A DNA stretch of 64,000 nucleotides from Roseovarius mucosus (GTDB lineage: Bacteria; Pseudomonadota; Alphaproteobacteria; Rhodobacterales; Rhodobacteraceae), in assembly GCF_002080415.1 (NCBI RefSeq), contig NZ_CP020474.1, positions 3,857,501-3,921,500 of the forward strand. The letters run 5' to 3'. The notes beneath the pieces are model-generated. The model did no database searches and had not been told where the DNA came from. It was given only the letters and a program-made list of their open reading frames with translations. The position numbers and the translations under genes were made by a program. This document shows positions 1-8,418 of this stretch, one piece after another. Numbering within the stretch: position 1 is the stretch's first letter; the number at the start of each line of letters is the position of its first letter.

Positions 1-475
1 GGGTCTGCCCCGCCAACATCACCTCAAGCGCCACCTGCGCCCCCAAAAGGCGCGGCAATCGTTGGGTAACGCCGCCTCCGGGCACCATGCCAAGCGTGAT
101 TTCAGGCGACGCCAATCGCGCCTCGGCCTGTGCGATACGCGCGTGCGCTGCCAAGGCGAGCGCCAAGCCCGCACCAAAGGTTGGCCCGTGCAACGCGGCG
201 ATCACTGGCTTGGGAAAGTCCTCGATCCGCGTGCAAAGCGCGTCAATCCACGGCTCTGCCAGCGACCCGTCGTATTCGGTAAGATCGACACCCGAAGAAA
301 ACCCGCTTCCAGACCCCGCAAGAACCACGGCGCGCACCTCAGCGGCGGTTGCCGCGTGATCCAATGCGCCCGCCAGTTCTGCGCGCAATTCAGCCGATAG
401 GGCATTGGCCACGGGGCGATCCAGCAGCAGCACCGCCACCCCGTTACGCAAGTCTTGGCGTATTTGCCCTGTCAC
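1..475 (-). CDS. Enoyl-CoA hydratase domain, N-terminal part of a probable multifunctional FadJ-type protein (truncated by window edge)
   Basis: About 158 codons are visible; the 3' part lies beyond the left edge. The translation is a typical crotonase N-terminal half: an opening beta strand with LLLDRP and ANALS (residues about 16-27), the oxyanion-hole segment GSGSGFSSGVDL, and HGPTFGAGLALALAAHARIA followed by the LASPEITLGMVPGGG segment. The family hydrates 2-enoyl-CoA in fatty acid beta-oxidation. The start is inferred as GTG at 475, preceded by an AGGGGTGAGG ribosome-binding site; no ATG fits. The PEITLGMVPGGGVTQRLPRL style resembles the hydratase half of bifunctional hydratase/3-hydroxyacyl-CoA dehydrogenases, but the dehydrogenase half cannot be seen, so a single-domain hydratase is possible. 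Confidence 0.85.
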   Translation of the reverse strand, partial: MTGQIRQDLRNGVAVLLLDRPVANALSAELRAELAGALDHAATAAEVRAVVLAGSGSGFSSGVDLTEYDGSLAEPWIDALCTRIEDFPKPVIAALHGPTFGAGLALALAAHARIAQAEARLASPEITLGMVPGGGVTQRLPRLLGAQVALEVMLAGQT

Positions 476-561
476 ACTGCCTCACCCCTGAAACGCTTCT
501 ACGCACAAGTTCTACGGGGAATTTCCCCATGCGCAAGCGTAGGAGGGAAAAAGCGGCGGAT

Positions 562-771
562 TCAGACCGGCATGTTGTCGAACTGCGCCTCAATGGCCTC
601 GCATAACAGCATCTCGTGCAGGCTCTTGGTTTGGTCCGGAACGGCTATGCCTTCGTCATGCAAGCGCGCGATCATCCGGCGCAATTGCGGTTCCAGTTTG
701 TGGCGGATGTCGGGATTGGCCTGCCCAATCTGATGCTCAAGGCGGTCAAGCTCGGTGCGCGTGTTGGTCAT
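562..771 (-). CDS. Small conserved hypothetical protein (69 aa)
   Basis: Short, charged, probably all-helical protein with no cysteine cluster, signal peptide or membrane segment. I chose the second of two in-frame ATGs (771 rather than 777) because a GGGAGG ribosome-binding site sits six bases upstream of it, whereas it directly abuts the first. It lies between the DksA-like gene and the hydratase, all on the minus strand, but with gaps of about 90 bases on both sides, so co-transcription is uncertain. No function can be assigned. The good ribosome-binding site and coherent amphipathic sequence support it being real. Confidence 0.6.
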   Translation of the reverse strand: MTNTRTELDRLEHQIGQANPDIRHKLEPQLRRMIARLHDEGIAVPDQTKSLHEMLLCEAIEAQFDNMPV

Positions 772-861
772 GATCATCCTCCCTGGTGAAATTACAACTA
801 TAGCGTGTTTTTGCTGTCGTTGGCGATAGTATAGAGACCTCGTAACAACTGCGTGACTGGA

Positions 862-1188
862 TCAAGAAACCTGTGCGGCACAGACCCGACAAAGCGGTGC
901 TTCTGGAAGAACATCCAAACGCTCGACGGCGATCATTTCCTCACAGCGGGTGCAGGTGCCGAAACTACCTTTGCGAATGCGATCAAGCGCCGCACGGATT
1001 CGGCTGATTTCGTCCTGGCCTTGATGACCCAAATGCTCAAGCACCTCGTCACCTTCGCGCTCGATCGCGGCATCGTCCCAATCTTTGGATTTCGCCGAGT
1101 CGAGTTCTGCTTCAATGGCATGCAGGCGTTTGTCCAACTCACCGAGCCGCGCCATCAAGGCCAACCGATATCGTTCTGTGTCTAGCAT
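862..1188 (-). CDS. TraR/DksA-family zinc-finger protein
   Basis: 108 aa protein with an N-terminal coiled-coil hairpin (residues about 1-70, heptad-rich, beginning LDTERYRLALMARLGELDKRL) and a C-terminal four-cysteine zinc finger: CTRC and CRVC separated by about 17 residues. This is the architecture of the DksA/TraR family, whose members insert a coiled coil into the secondary channel of RNA polymerase. It is shorter than canonical DksA (about 150 aa), and the coiled-coil tip lacks an obvious Asp-x-x-Asp-Ala motif, so it is better called DksA-like than DksA. Monocistronic to all appearances: gaps of about 90 bases on both sides. Confidence 0.85.
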   Translation of the reverse strand: MLDTERYRLALMARLGELDKRLHAIEAELDSAKSKDWDDAAIEREGDEVLEHLGHQGQDEISRIRAALDRIRKGSFGTCTRCEEMIAVERLDVLPEAPLCRVCAAQVS

Positions 1189-1284
1189 CCGAAGCCTCCA
1201 TGATTTTGAGTATCCTATCAGACGGCCATGTTTTGGTCATTGATACAGGTCAAGAGGGGGGCAGATCGGCGTCATGGCGCCGGA

Positions 1285-2289
1285 TCATATGGTCTCCCGA
1301 GGCCGGTCTTGGCTCTCGATGGGGATTAGATCGGTGCCTCTACGCGGCTCTGTCGGTACAGGCTCCGGCTCGGTTTCGATAGAAGGTGGCAGGGGTGCCG
1401 CTGCGCCCGAAATCAGGCGCAGTGCTCGCAATCCGTTCATCTGTCCAAGCTCTGCCGTGGCAACGATACGGCCGCGCGTGCCGACAAGTTGTGTGTCGTT
1501 CAGCGTCTCACGCTGGAAGGGCAAAAGATCACCGGGTTTGAGCGCCAGAATGTCGCGTAAGGGCAGGCGCAACCGGGCCATGACAGCGTCAAGCATGACC
1601 GGTGCGTTGTTCACAACCTGTTCAAGATTTGCAGGGGCCTCGATCTTGGTGTTTGCGATCTTGCCCGAAGAGGCACGCGCCGGTGACGCGATCACGGGCA
1701 AGAGCAGATCAAGACGCCCCGTTTTTGCCCCCGGTCCCAGATCGACGGTGAGGCGTAGCAATTCGAAATCCGGGGCCACCAACAAGAGAGAGAGGCCGCG
1801 CAGATCCTCGACCATGACGCCAAACCCAAAACGGCGCGGTGGCGGCGCGTCGTGCTCTTGCGCCAGCTGACTTTCAAATTCGGTTAAAACTGCATCAATC
1901 AACGGCGCGACCATCGCCGCGTCTGTGCGTGTGGCGGCGCGCGGCCGTGCCAATCCGGGGCGCACGGACCCGGTGGTCTGCACCTCGATCAGCCCGGCGA
2001 GGAATTGCGAATCAAGACAGAGCGCGCCGCGTGCGCCCCCATCCCCCTCGAGCAGCACCAAGAGCCCCGCGTCACCCAAGCTGCGCCCCACGTGGGCAAG
2101 CGGTACGCGCATCTGTTCGACCGTGGCCACAGTCAGGCCAAGGCCAAAGAGCGTATCTGCCGCACGCGCCAAGGACAGGCGCAGCGCCTTGACCGGTGTC
2201 ATCTGGCGGCTGTCGGATCCGTCTCTTGCGGCCTGCGCCATCCGTTGAATGACCGAACTGTGATCCTGCGATCCCATACCCTGCGCCAT
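1285..2289 (-). CDS. FliM/FliN-family (SPOA-domain) flagellar motor switch-like protein
   Basis: 334 aa. The C-terminal third (about residues 235-310: NAPVMLDAVMARLRLPLRDI, LKPGDLLPF and a VGTRGRIVATAELG strand) is a clear SPOA domain as in FliM, FliN and type III secretion C-ring proteins. The middle resembles the FliM CheC-like domain (SRQMTPVKALRLSLARAADT onward). The N-terminus lacks the EIDALL-type CheY-P binding peptide expected of FliM. The tail is Pro/Glu rich. ATG at 2289 is preceded by AAAGGGGCG. No other flagellar gene is in the window, so this is an isolated motor-type gene next to a signalling cluster; whether it serves the flagellar C-ring cannot be decided here. Confidence 0.75.
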   Translation of the reverse strand: MAQGMGSQDHSSVIQRMAQAARDGSDSRQMTPVKALRLSLARAADTLFGLGLTVATVEQMRVPLAHVGRSLGDAGLLVLLEGDGGARGALCLDSQFLAGLIEVQTTGSVRPGLARPRAATRTDAAMVAPLIDAVLTEFESQLAQEHDAPPPRRFGFGVMVEDLRGLSLLLVAPDFELLRLTVDLGPGAKTGRLDLLLPVIASPARASSGKIANTKIEAPANLEQVVNNAPVMLDAVMARLRLPLRDILALKPGDLLPFQRETLNDTQLVGTRGRIVATAELGQMNGLRALRLISGAAAPLPPSIETEPEPVPTEPRRGTDLIPIESQDRPRETI

Positions 2290-2367
2290 CGCCCCTTTCT
2301 GAAGCTCTCGGGTGGACCCTAGGCAGGCTTGGTTACGATTTCATTTAAGCGGAGCAGAAACTTTGGC

Positions 2368-5052
2368 CTATTGCGCTGCCATGCGGGCGCTCAGTGGCAG
2401 GGTCACGCGGAATGCGGCGCCCTTTTGCCCGGGCAAATAGCTGACCGCGCCCCCCAACCGCGCCATAATCTCGCGGCAGATCGCAAGGCCAAGGCCCGCG
2501 CCGCCCGCTTTGTGCTGGCCGATACGCGAGAATTTCTCAAAAATCACGGCCTGTTGTGCGGGGGCGATGCCTGATCCGTTGTCGGTAAAGTCGATCACCA
2601 GTTCCCCATCGACGACCGCCGTACGAATCGTCAAAATCGGCGGTTGCCCGTCGCAATATTTGCGCGCATTGGCGATGAGATTGATGAATACTTGCACCAG
2701 CCGGTCCAGATCTGTGGTCAGGGCCACCGCCTCGGCCATGCGGTCGCGCATGACACGAAGCGTGCCACCCTGCACCCCGGCGGCGCGTTCCGCCCGGTCC
2801 AGCAGATCAGCCAGCGAACCGGTCTGCACATGCAGCACGACTTGGCCGTTTTCGAGCACGCTCAGATCCAAAAGATCATCCAAGAGCCGGGTCAGGCGCA
2901 CGGCCTCGTCATGGATCACCGAGGCATATTTGCTTTGTTCCTCAGGGGTAAGATCGCCGGTATCGCGCAGAATTTCCGAGAATGCGCGGATCGAGGTCAT
3001 CGGCGTGCGCAGCTCATGACTGATCTGGCTTAGGAATCCGTCCTTTTGCACCGAAAGCTGCGTCAGTTTCTCGTTGGCCTGTCGCAGTTGCCGCGCGGTG
3101 CGGACCAGTTCCTGTGATTTTGCCTCAAGCTGGCTGGAATATTCCATGATCTGTGCGGTTTCATCTGCGACCGCCATCAGATCTTCCACCGAGACCGCGG
3201 CGCCGCCGACGATCTGACTGATCATCGCATGGGCCGTGGCAGCCCCGACAGAGCCTGACAATTCGCGCTCCAGCTCTTGCAGAAATGTGGGGCTGGGTTC
3301 GGGCAGATAGCCTGCCAAGCCTTGCCGCTGCGCTGCTTCTGCAAATAGCGCCTGCGCTTCGGTCGCCCCCATGATGCGCTGTGCCATGATCAACAGATCT
3401 TCGCTTTGCGCCATGCCGCCGGTCCAGCCGCCGGGCGTACCTGAATGATCGAACACATTGACGAATTGCGCCCCCTGCAACCGTTCCACAGGTTGAGGAA
3501 AGCTGAGCAGCGAGCCAAGGACAAAGGCGGCGGTGTTGAGCAGCAGTGACCACAGCACCGCATGCACCACCGGGTCCATCCCCTCAGAGCCAAAGAGCGC
3601 GCGGGGCCGCAGCCAGTGCAGCCCAAAGAGACCCTCGTCAAATACCACCTGGGGCAGCACCATTGAGGGGCCAAAGCTGGGCAGAAAAAGGCAGTAGATC
3701 CAAACCACCGCCCCCACGATAAGGCCCGCCAAGGCCCCCGTGCGCGTGGCCCCTCGCCAAAAAAGCCCCCCCATCAGCGCGGGCATGAATTGCGCCACGC
3801 CCGCAAAAGCGATCAATCCAATCGCTGCTAGGGCGGTTCCGCCCCCAGAGAGCCGGAAATAGACATATCCCAGCAGAACGACACCCGCGATGCTCAGCCG
3901 ACGGGCCAAAAGTGCCACGTGGCGCACGTCCCCGGACACCATTGCCGCCCCGCCCGAAAAATAAAGCCAAAGTGGCATCACCACATGGTTTGACACCATG
4001 GTCGAGAGCGCAATCGCCGCGACGATCACCATCGAGGTGGCGCTGGAAAAGCCACCCAGAAACGACAGGATCGCCAGCCCGTCGCGTCCGTCCATCAAGG
4101 GCAATGTCAGCACGAAAAGATCGGGGTTCGCTCCTTCAGGCATCAATTCCAGCCCCACCGCAGCGATGGGCACGACAAAGAGACTCATCAACATGAGATA
4201 GGTGGGAAACGCCCATGCTGCGGTGCGTAAATGGTCTTCGTCCTCGTTCTCGACCACCATCACCTGAAACATACGAGGGAGGCACAGGAAGGCCACTGCC
4301 GACAACATCGTCAGACCAATCCAGCGACTGCCCGAGACTTCAAAGTGGGCAATGGCCGAGGCATCAATCCGGTCGAGCGTTGCAGCCACTCCGCCCGACA
4401 GGCCCCAGACTACGAATATTCCTACCGCCAACAGCGCGCAGAGCTTGACCACCGCCTCAAGCGCGATGGCCATGACCACGCCATGATGTCTCTCGTTCGC
4501 ATCCAGATTGCGCGTGCCAAAGAGAATGGTGAACAGCGCCAGCCCCCCCGCCACCCAAAGGGCTGTGGAGTGCATGTCAGGCAGGGTTGTGGCGGTGAGA
4601 TCGGTTTCGGCAAACGCCGCGAAGGAGAGGGTGACGGATTGTAACTGCAGCGCGATATAGGGCGTCGTGCCGATCACCGCGAGAACCGTTACAATCACCG
4701 CAAGCAGGTTGGACTTGCCGTAGCGCGAAGATATCAGATCAGCGATTGACGTGATCCGCTGGCTACGGCCCACGCGGACCATCTTGCGCAGGGTCCACCA
4801 CCAGCCGATCATGATCAATGTCGGCCCTAGATAGATTGTCACAAACTCCAGCCCCGAGCGTGCAGCAAAGCCGACGGCGCCATAGAATGTCCATGCCGTG
4901 CAGTAAATCGACAGGGACAACGTGTAGACATAGGGCGACCGCAGCCAGCTTCCGCGTCCACGCAGCGCCGCGCGATCCGCAGCAAAGGCCACGGCGAAGA
5001 GAAAGACCACGTAGAGGATGCAAACAAGGATGAGGACGTTCAAGGTCGTCAT
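2368..5052 (-). CDS. Sodium:solute symporter-type sensor histidine kinase (CbrA/CrbS-like)
   Basis: 894 aa fusion. Residues about 1-500 form a multi-spanning membrane domain of the sodium/solute symporter fold, with motifs such as RSPYVYTLSLSIYCTAWTFY near the N-terminus. After a helical linker come a HisKA dimerisation domain with SHELRTP (phospho-accepting His679) and a HATPase domain with NLIANARKY, DNGSGI and GAGLGLAICREI. Such proteins couple presence or transport of a small carboxylate or amino acid to kinase activity in CbrA and CrbS systems; the ligand here is unknown. The start immediately follows the stop of the small membrane gene, and the cognate response regulator is one gene further upstream, so the three probably form one transcription unit. 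Confidence 0.92.
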   Translation of the reverse strand: MTTLNVLILVCILYVVFLFAVAFAADRAALRGRGSWLRSPYVYTLSLSIYCTAWTFYGAVGFAARSGLEFVTIYLGPTLIMIGWWWTLRKMVRVGRSQRITSIADLISSRYGKSNLLAVIVTVLAVIGTTPYIALQLQSVTLSFAAFAETDLTATTLPDMHSTALWVAGGLALFTILFGTRNLDANERHHGVVMAIALEAVVKLCALLAVGIFVVWGLSGGVAATLDRIDASAIAHFEVSGSRWIGLTMLSAVAFLCLPRMFQVMVVENEDEDHLRTAAWAFPTYLMLMSLFVVPIAAVGLELMPEGANPDLFVLTLPLMDGRDGLAILSFLGGFSSATSMVIVAAIALSTMVSNHVVMPLWLYFSGGAAMVSGDVRHVALLARRLSIAGVVLLGYVYFRLSGGGTALAAIGLIAFAGVAQFMPALMGGLFWRGATRTGALAGLIVGAVVWIYCLFLPSFGPSMVLPQVVFDEGLFGLHWLRPRALFGSEGMDPVVHAVLWSLLLNTAAFVLGSLLSFPQPVERLQGAQFVNVFDHSGTPGGWTGGMAQSEDLLIMAQRIMGATEAQALFAEAAQRQGLAGYLPEPSPTFLQELERELSGSVGAATAHAMISQIVGGAAVSVEDLMAVADETAQIMEYSSQLEAKSQELVRTARQLRQANEKLTQLSVQKDGFLSQISHELRTPMTSIRAFSEILRDTGDLTPEEQSKYASVIHDEAVRLTRLLDDLLDLSVLENGQVVLHVQTGSLADLLDRAERAAGVQGGTLRVMRDRMAEAVALTTDLDRLVQVFINLIANARKYCDGQPPILTIRTAVVDGELVIDFTDNGSGIAPAQQAVIFEKFSRIGQHKAGGAGLGLAICREIMARLGGAVSYLPGQKGAAFRVTLPLSARMAAQ

Positions 5053-5319
5053 CTAGCGCTCCTGTGAACCCTTCGGGTCTTCCTCGGTGTCCGTTGGGCG
5101 CAGCCGCGCCGAAATCACGCCTGCGATCACGGCAAGCACGATCCAAAGGCCAAAGATATAAAACATGGCCCGCGTGGTGCGCACCCCTTCGGTTTCCCAC
5201 AAGAGCGGCACCGAGAACAGCACCGCCCCGGCAATCGGCAGCATCCGCGCCGCGTCTGACAGTCGCCGCAACCGATAGGTGCGCCGCGCCAGAAACATCG
5301 GGCCGCGCTCGGCGCTCAT
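5053..5319 (-). CDS. Small membrane protein encoded between response regulator and SSF-kinase
   Basis: 88 aa with two predicted transmembrane segments (about residues 25-41, MLPIAGAVLFSVPLLW, and 49-69, FYIFGLWIVLAVIAGVISA) and a polar C-terminus. Its ATG overlaps the response-regulator stop (ATGA), and its TAG is directly followed by the kinase ATG, so translation of the three genes is coupled. Small subunits of this kind accompany several solute-symporter-family proteins, so it may be an accessory to the membrane domain of the kinase; that role is inference from position only. An alternative start at the internal Met (5298) is possible. Confidence 0.8.
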   Translation of the reverse strand: MSAERGPMFLARRTYRLRRLSDAARMLPIAGAVLFSVPLLWETEGVRTTRAMFYIFGLWIVLAVIAGVISARLRPTDTEEDPKGSQER

Positions 5320-5684
5320 GGCACGACCAGCGCCCGCACCGCTGCCAGCACATCGGCATTTGAGAACGGCTTGGTCATGTATTGGCTGGCCCCGGCGCGC
5401 TCTGCCATCTCGCGATCCTTGGTCTGGCCGCGCGCCGTCAGCATCAGAACCGGCGTATCACCATAGACGGCATCGGCGCGGATTTCCTGAAGGATGTCAA
5501 AGCCACTTTTGCCGGGCAGCATCACGTCAAGAATGATGAGGTCGGGCGCGCGGGCGCGCACGGCGTCCATCGCATCATGGCCATTGGCGTGGGTCTTTAC
5601 CTCCCAGCCATCCCGCGAGAGGATAAAGCTGACAGCTTCGATGATGTTCGGCTCGTCCTCGATCACCAGAACCCTCTTCGTCAT
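5316..5684 (-). CDS. Single-domain response regulator (CheY-like receiver)
   Basis: 122 aa, a receiver domain only: acidic pocket IEDE near residue 9, phospho-acceptor Asp53 in LIILDVMLPG, the conserved Thr in MLTARG and Lys in MTKPF. No DNA-binding output domain follows, because the stop overlaps the start of the next gene. It is the first gene of the tightly coupled receiver / small membrane protein / SSF-kinase unit and so the likely partner of His679. Output must go through a protein partner, a phosphorelay, or another regulator such as the neighbouring ScfR-type protein. Confidence 0.92.
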   Translation of the reverse strand: MTKRVLVIEDEPNIIEAVSFILSRDGWEVKTHANGHDAMDAVRARAPDLIILDVMLPGKSGFDILQEIRADAVYGDTPVLMLTARGQTKDREMAERAGASQYMTKPFSNADVLAAVRALVVP

Positions 5685-5753
5685 GCAACCGGCCTCCCCT
5701 CCGTTGCGCGCGCGGTCACTGCCGTGCGTCTGATTTTCTCTGCGCCCATTCTG

Positions 5754-7064
5754 TCACATCCCTTCGGCGACAATCGACGGCTCGCGTCGTGCGGCGCAAT
5801 CGGCCAGTGGACATATGCGGCAACTCACCCCAATCGGGCGCACCGCGCCGCCTGTCTCGCCGGGGTCTGGCAGCATCAGCATCAACGCCTGCATGAGGGG
5901 CGGGCGGTCGAAACCGGCAGGCCCGGTCTGCGCGGCTACGGCAAAGGCCTCGATCACTTCGGCTCCGCGTCCGGCCTGTCGCAGGCGCAGGCGCAGGGGC
6001 ACCTGTGGTTGGCTCAGCACCTGATACAGCGGCCAGAGCGCGCAGGCACCGGCCATACGCGGTGTGGCAAACCCGGCAATCGGCTTGCGGAAGGTGAGCG
6101 TGCCAGAGGCATCGCAAATCACCAGCCCGACTTCGCCGACGTCGGTTTCCGGCAGGCTGGCCAGACGCCGGAACACCCGCGCCATATCTGCGCCCGTTGC
6201 CTCGGCCAACCGGTCGGGGCGCAGCCCGAGCGTGGCGACCCGTGCCAGAAACGCCCGAAGCGGAAGCGCTGCAGCATCCTCCATATACCGCAAGAGCGCC
6301 TCGCGCGTCAGGTTTTGGGCTGGGCTCGACATGCCCTCGGATGCGGCGGCGTCGATCAAACGCGCCACATCCCGCGGCCCCGCCATTTCGCGTTCCAGTT
6401 CGGGCAGGTGATAGCCGCGCGCTGCAAGATAGGCGTGCATCTCGTCCTGCGGCGAGGTCAATTCCGCCTCGGTATTGGGGGCCGCCTCGAGATACCGCAC
6501 CAACGCTTGCGCGCCTTCGGTCAGGCGGGCGCTGTCCTCGTTGATGTTGCGGTGAAATCGCGCCTGCCATTCCGGCTCAATCGCCTCGGTTTCCACGAGG
6601 ATCGAGGACGTGGCGCGAATGGCCGTCACGGCCGAAATCACCTCGTGCAGGGAATCCGCAAGAAAAGGATCATGCGCCAGCCGGTCGGTCAGGGTCTCGA
6701 TGGTGCGCTCCAGCGTCTGCGTGCGCCGATGCAGATCGCTCAAGAGACTGGCCCAACCGGGATAGCGCCCGGCGAATTCCTCGGTTCGGTCCAGTTCTGG
6801 CCCATCGTTGCGGGGCTTGCCCGCCGCTTCGCGTAGCCCGGAAATCAGCGTGGCCTCAGCGCCTTGGGTCAGTTGTGACGGTTCAACCTTGAGCGCCTCT
6901 GCCAGCTTGAGCAGAGTCTTGCCCCCGATCCGGCGGTGATTGTGTTCGATCAGGTTGAGGTAAGACGGCGAAATCCCGGCCCTCTGCGCCAGATCGGATT
7001 GCCGCATGCCGTTCAGAACCCGCCGCTCGCGGATTCTGGTGCCGATCATGAGCCGGTCCGGCAT
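5754..7064 (-). CDS. ScfR-type XRE regulator (HTH plus short-chain fatty acyl regulator domain)
   Basis: 436 aa. An N-terminal XRE helix-turn-helix (residues about 8-65; RQSDLAQRAGISPSYLNLIE) is followed by a long domain typical of the RamB/PrpR/MccR group (DUF2083, 'short-chain fatty acyl transcriptional regulators'), including the C-terminal cysteine cluster C-x2-C-x4-C in CRICPLADC. Known relatives control acetate, propionate or glyoxylate metabolism, some sensing acyl-CoA. I chose ATG 7064 (AAGGACAGG upstream) over an in-frame ATG at 7130, because homology begins at MPDRLMIGTRIRERR. It is upstream of and co-directional with the response-regulator unit (69-base gap), so the cassette may be functionally linked. 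Confidence 0.88.
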   Translation of the reverse strand: MPDRLMIGTRIRERRVLNGMRQSDLAQRAGISPSYLNLIEHNHRRIGGKTLLKLAEALKVEPSQLTQGAEATLISGLREAAGKPRNDGPELDRTEEFAGRYPGWASLLSDLHRRTQTLERTIETLTDRLAHDPFLADSLHEVISAVTAIRATSSILVETEAIEPEWQARFHRNINEDSARLTEGAQALVRYLEAAPNTEAELTSPQDEMHAYLAARGYHLPELEREMAGPRDVARLIDAAASEGMSSPAQNLTREALLRYMEDAAALPLRAFLARVATLGLRPDRLAEATGADMARVFRRLASLPETDVGEVGLVICDASGTLTFRKPIAGFATPRMAGACALWPLYQVLSQPQVPLRLRLRQAGRGAEVIEAFAVAAQTGPAGFDRPPLMQALMLMLPDPGETGGAVRPIGVSCRICPLADCAARREPSIVAEGM

Positions 7065-7389
7065 CTGGCCTGTCCTTTTTCGGGGAAGAAGGGATGGTGC
7101 GAGAATTTTTTTACAATAGGCGCACGGCATTTGTCTATAAGTTTACAGGCCGTTTATTCCATAAGATATTTGCTTTGCGCAAGATTGTTTCGCGTTTATC
7201 TGCAGGCGGTCTTTCCTGCAAGACATCCCGTCCAAACCGCTGTGGTACCGCCTCATCCGCCGTGTCGGCTCTGGCAACGGGTTGCTCTGTTTTTACGCAT
7301 TCACGTCGCAAATTGACGCGACAGTCGGTTCCGATCCTCTCAGCCTGCAGAAAAGTGGCCTCGTGCCAACAGCCTAGAAATGGAACCCC
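7065..7389. promoter_or_regulatory. Divergent intergenic region between scfR-type regulator and DMT genes, with candidate ScfR operator
   Basis: This 325-base stretch has no credible gene. It holds an AT-rich patch (about 7105-7200), where promoters for both directions probably lie. At 7169-7182 the sequence TTTGCTTTGCGCAA contains the 8-base palindrome TTGCGCAA and resembles the TTTGCAAA-type boxes described for RamB-group regulators, so it is a candidate autoregulatory operator. The remainder up to 7389 is ordinary high-GC spacer. Confidence 0.4.
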
Positions 7390-8418
7390 ATGGCCACGCT
7401 TTCGGCTCAGCCCGCCCCCGCGCCGTCGCGCGCGCTGCAAGGGATACTCTGCGTCGAGATCGCCATGCTGCTCTTTGTCGGGCAGGACGCCATGATGAAA
7501 ACGCTGCTGACGATCTATCCGGTATGGCTGCTGATTTTCGTGCGCTCCATCGTGACACTTCTCGTGATGACACCGCTCATTCTATGGTTGGGCAAGCCGC
7601 ATCGCCTGCTGACGCCTCTTTGGCCATTGCATCTGATCCGTGCGTTCCTTTTTGCCTCGGGATTTTCGATGTTCTATGCGGCTTTCCCGTTCATGGGCCT
7701 GGCCGAGGTCAGCACGATCTTTTTCTCTGCGCCGCTTATCACCGCGCTATTCGCGGCGGTGTTCTTGCGCGAAACCATCGGCTGGCATCGCGGGGTCGCC
7801 TTGGTGGCGGGGTTTGTGGGTGTGCTCATCGCGATGAATCCAACGGGCGAGAACTTTTCCCTTGTTGCGATCCTGCCGCTTCTGTGCGCCGTGACCTACG
7901 CAATTTCTCAGATCATCGCACGCCAGATCGGCGACCGGGAAAGCACGCTTACGGTGGGGCTTTATACCCTGACCTTTGCGGGGCTCTTGATCCTGCCCAT
8001 GGGCTGGCTGGTCAATCAGGTGATCGAGATCACCCCGGCGACCTATCACCTGCGCTGGGAGATGCCGCCGCAGGCGTTGGACGACCTGCCGCGTCTTGCG
8101 CTGTTGGGGGCCATCGGGATGGCGGCCTACACGCTTGTCTCGCGCGCCTATCAGGTGGCGAATGCCAGCCTCGTCGCACCGTTTGACTATACCTATCTGC
8201 CCTTTGCCGCCCTGCTGGCCTATGTGCTCTGGGATGAAGTGCCCGCGCTGAATACGCTGGCAGGCATGGTGATCATCACCGCCTCTGGTCTGTACCTTGG
8301 ATGGCGCGAACTACGAGCCTCGCGTCATAGTGATGCCACGCCGGTCACGGCCGAGGCGATCTTTGCCCCCGGCAGCCCTCTGCCGCCGCAAATTCCCGAG
8401 GAAGAAACCAGCCGATGA
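7390..8418 (+). CDS. EamA/DMT-superfamily transporter
   Basis: 342 aa with about ten hydrophobic segments arranged as two EamA repeats (residues about 20-150 and 170-305); the second repeat ends with FDYTYLPFAALLAYVLWDE, a hallmark segment of RhaT/YdcZ-type drug/metabolite exporters. The substrate cannot be read from the sequence. The hydrophilic C-terminal tail (ATPVTAEAIFAPGSPLPPQ) is probably cytoplasmic. The stop overlaps the start of the next DMT gene (ATGA), so both are translationally coupled and could form a heteromeric exporter. Confidence 0.9.
   Translation: MATLSAQPAPAPSRALQGILCVEIAMLLFVGQDAMMKTLLTIYPVWLLIFVRSIVTLLVMTPLILWLGKPHRLLTPLWPLHLIRAFLFASGFSMFYAAFPFMGLAEVSTIFFSAPLITALFAAVFLRETIGWHRGVALVAGFVGVLIAMNPTGENFSLVAILPLLCAVTYAISQIIARQIGDRESTLTVGLYTLTFAGLLILPMGWLVNQVIEITPATYHLRWEMPPQALDDLPRLALLGAIGMAAYTLVSRAYQVANASLVAPFDYTYLPFAALLAYVLWDEVPALNTLAGMVIITASGLYLGWRELRASRHSDATPVTAEAIFAPGSPLPPQIPEEETSR

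Noticed and set aside
5382..6836. 484-codon plus-strand frame opposite the response regulator and ScfR genes
   Set aside because: It overlaps two well-supported minus-strand genes and shows no domain.
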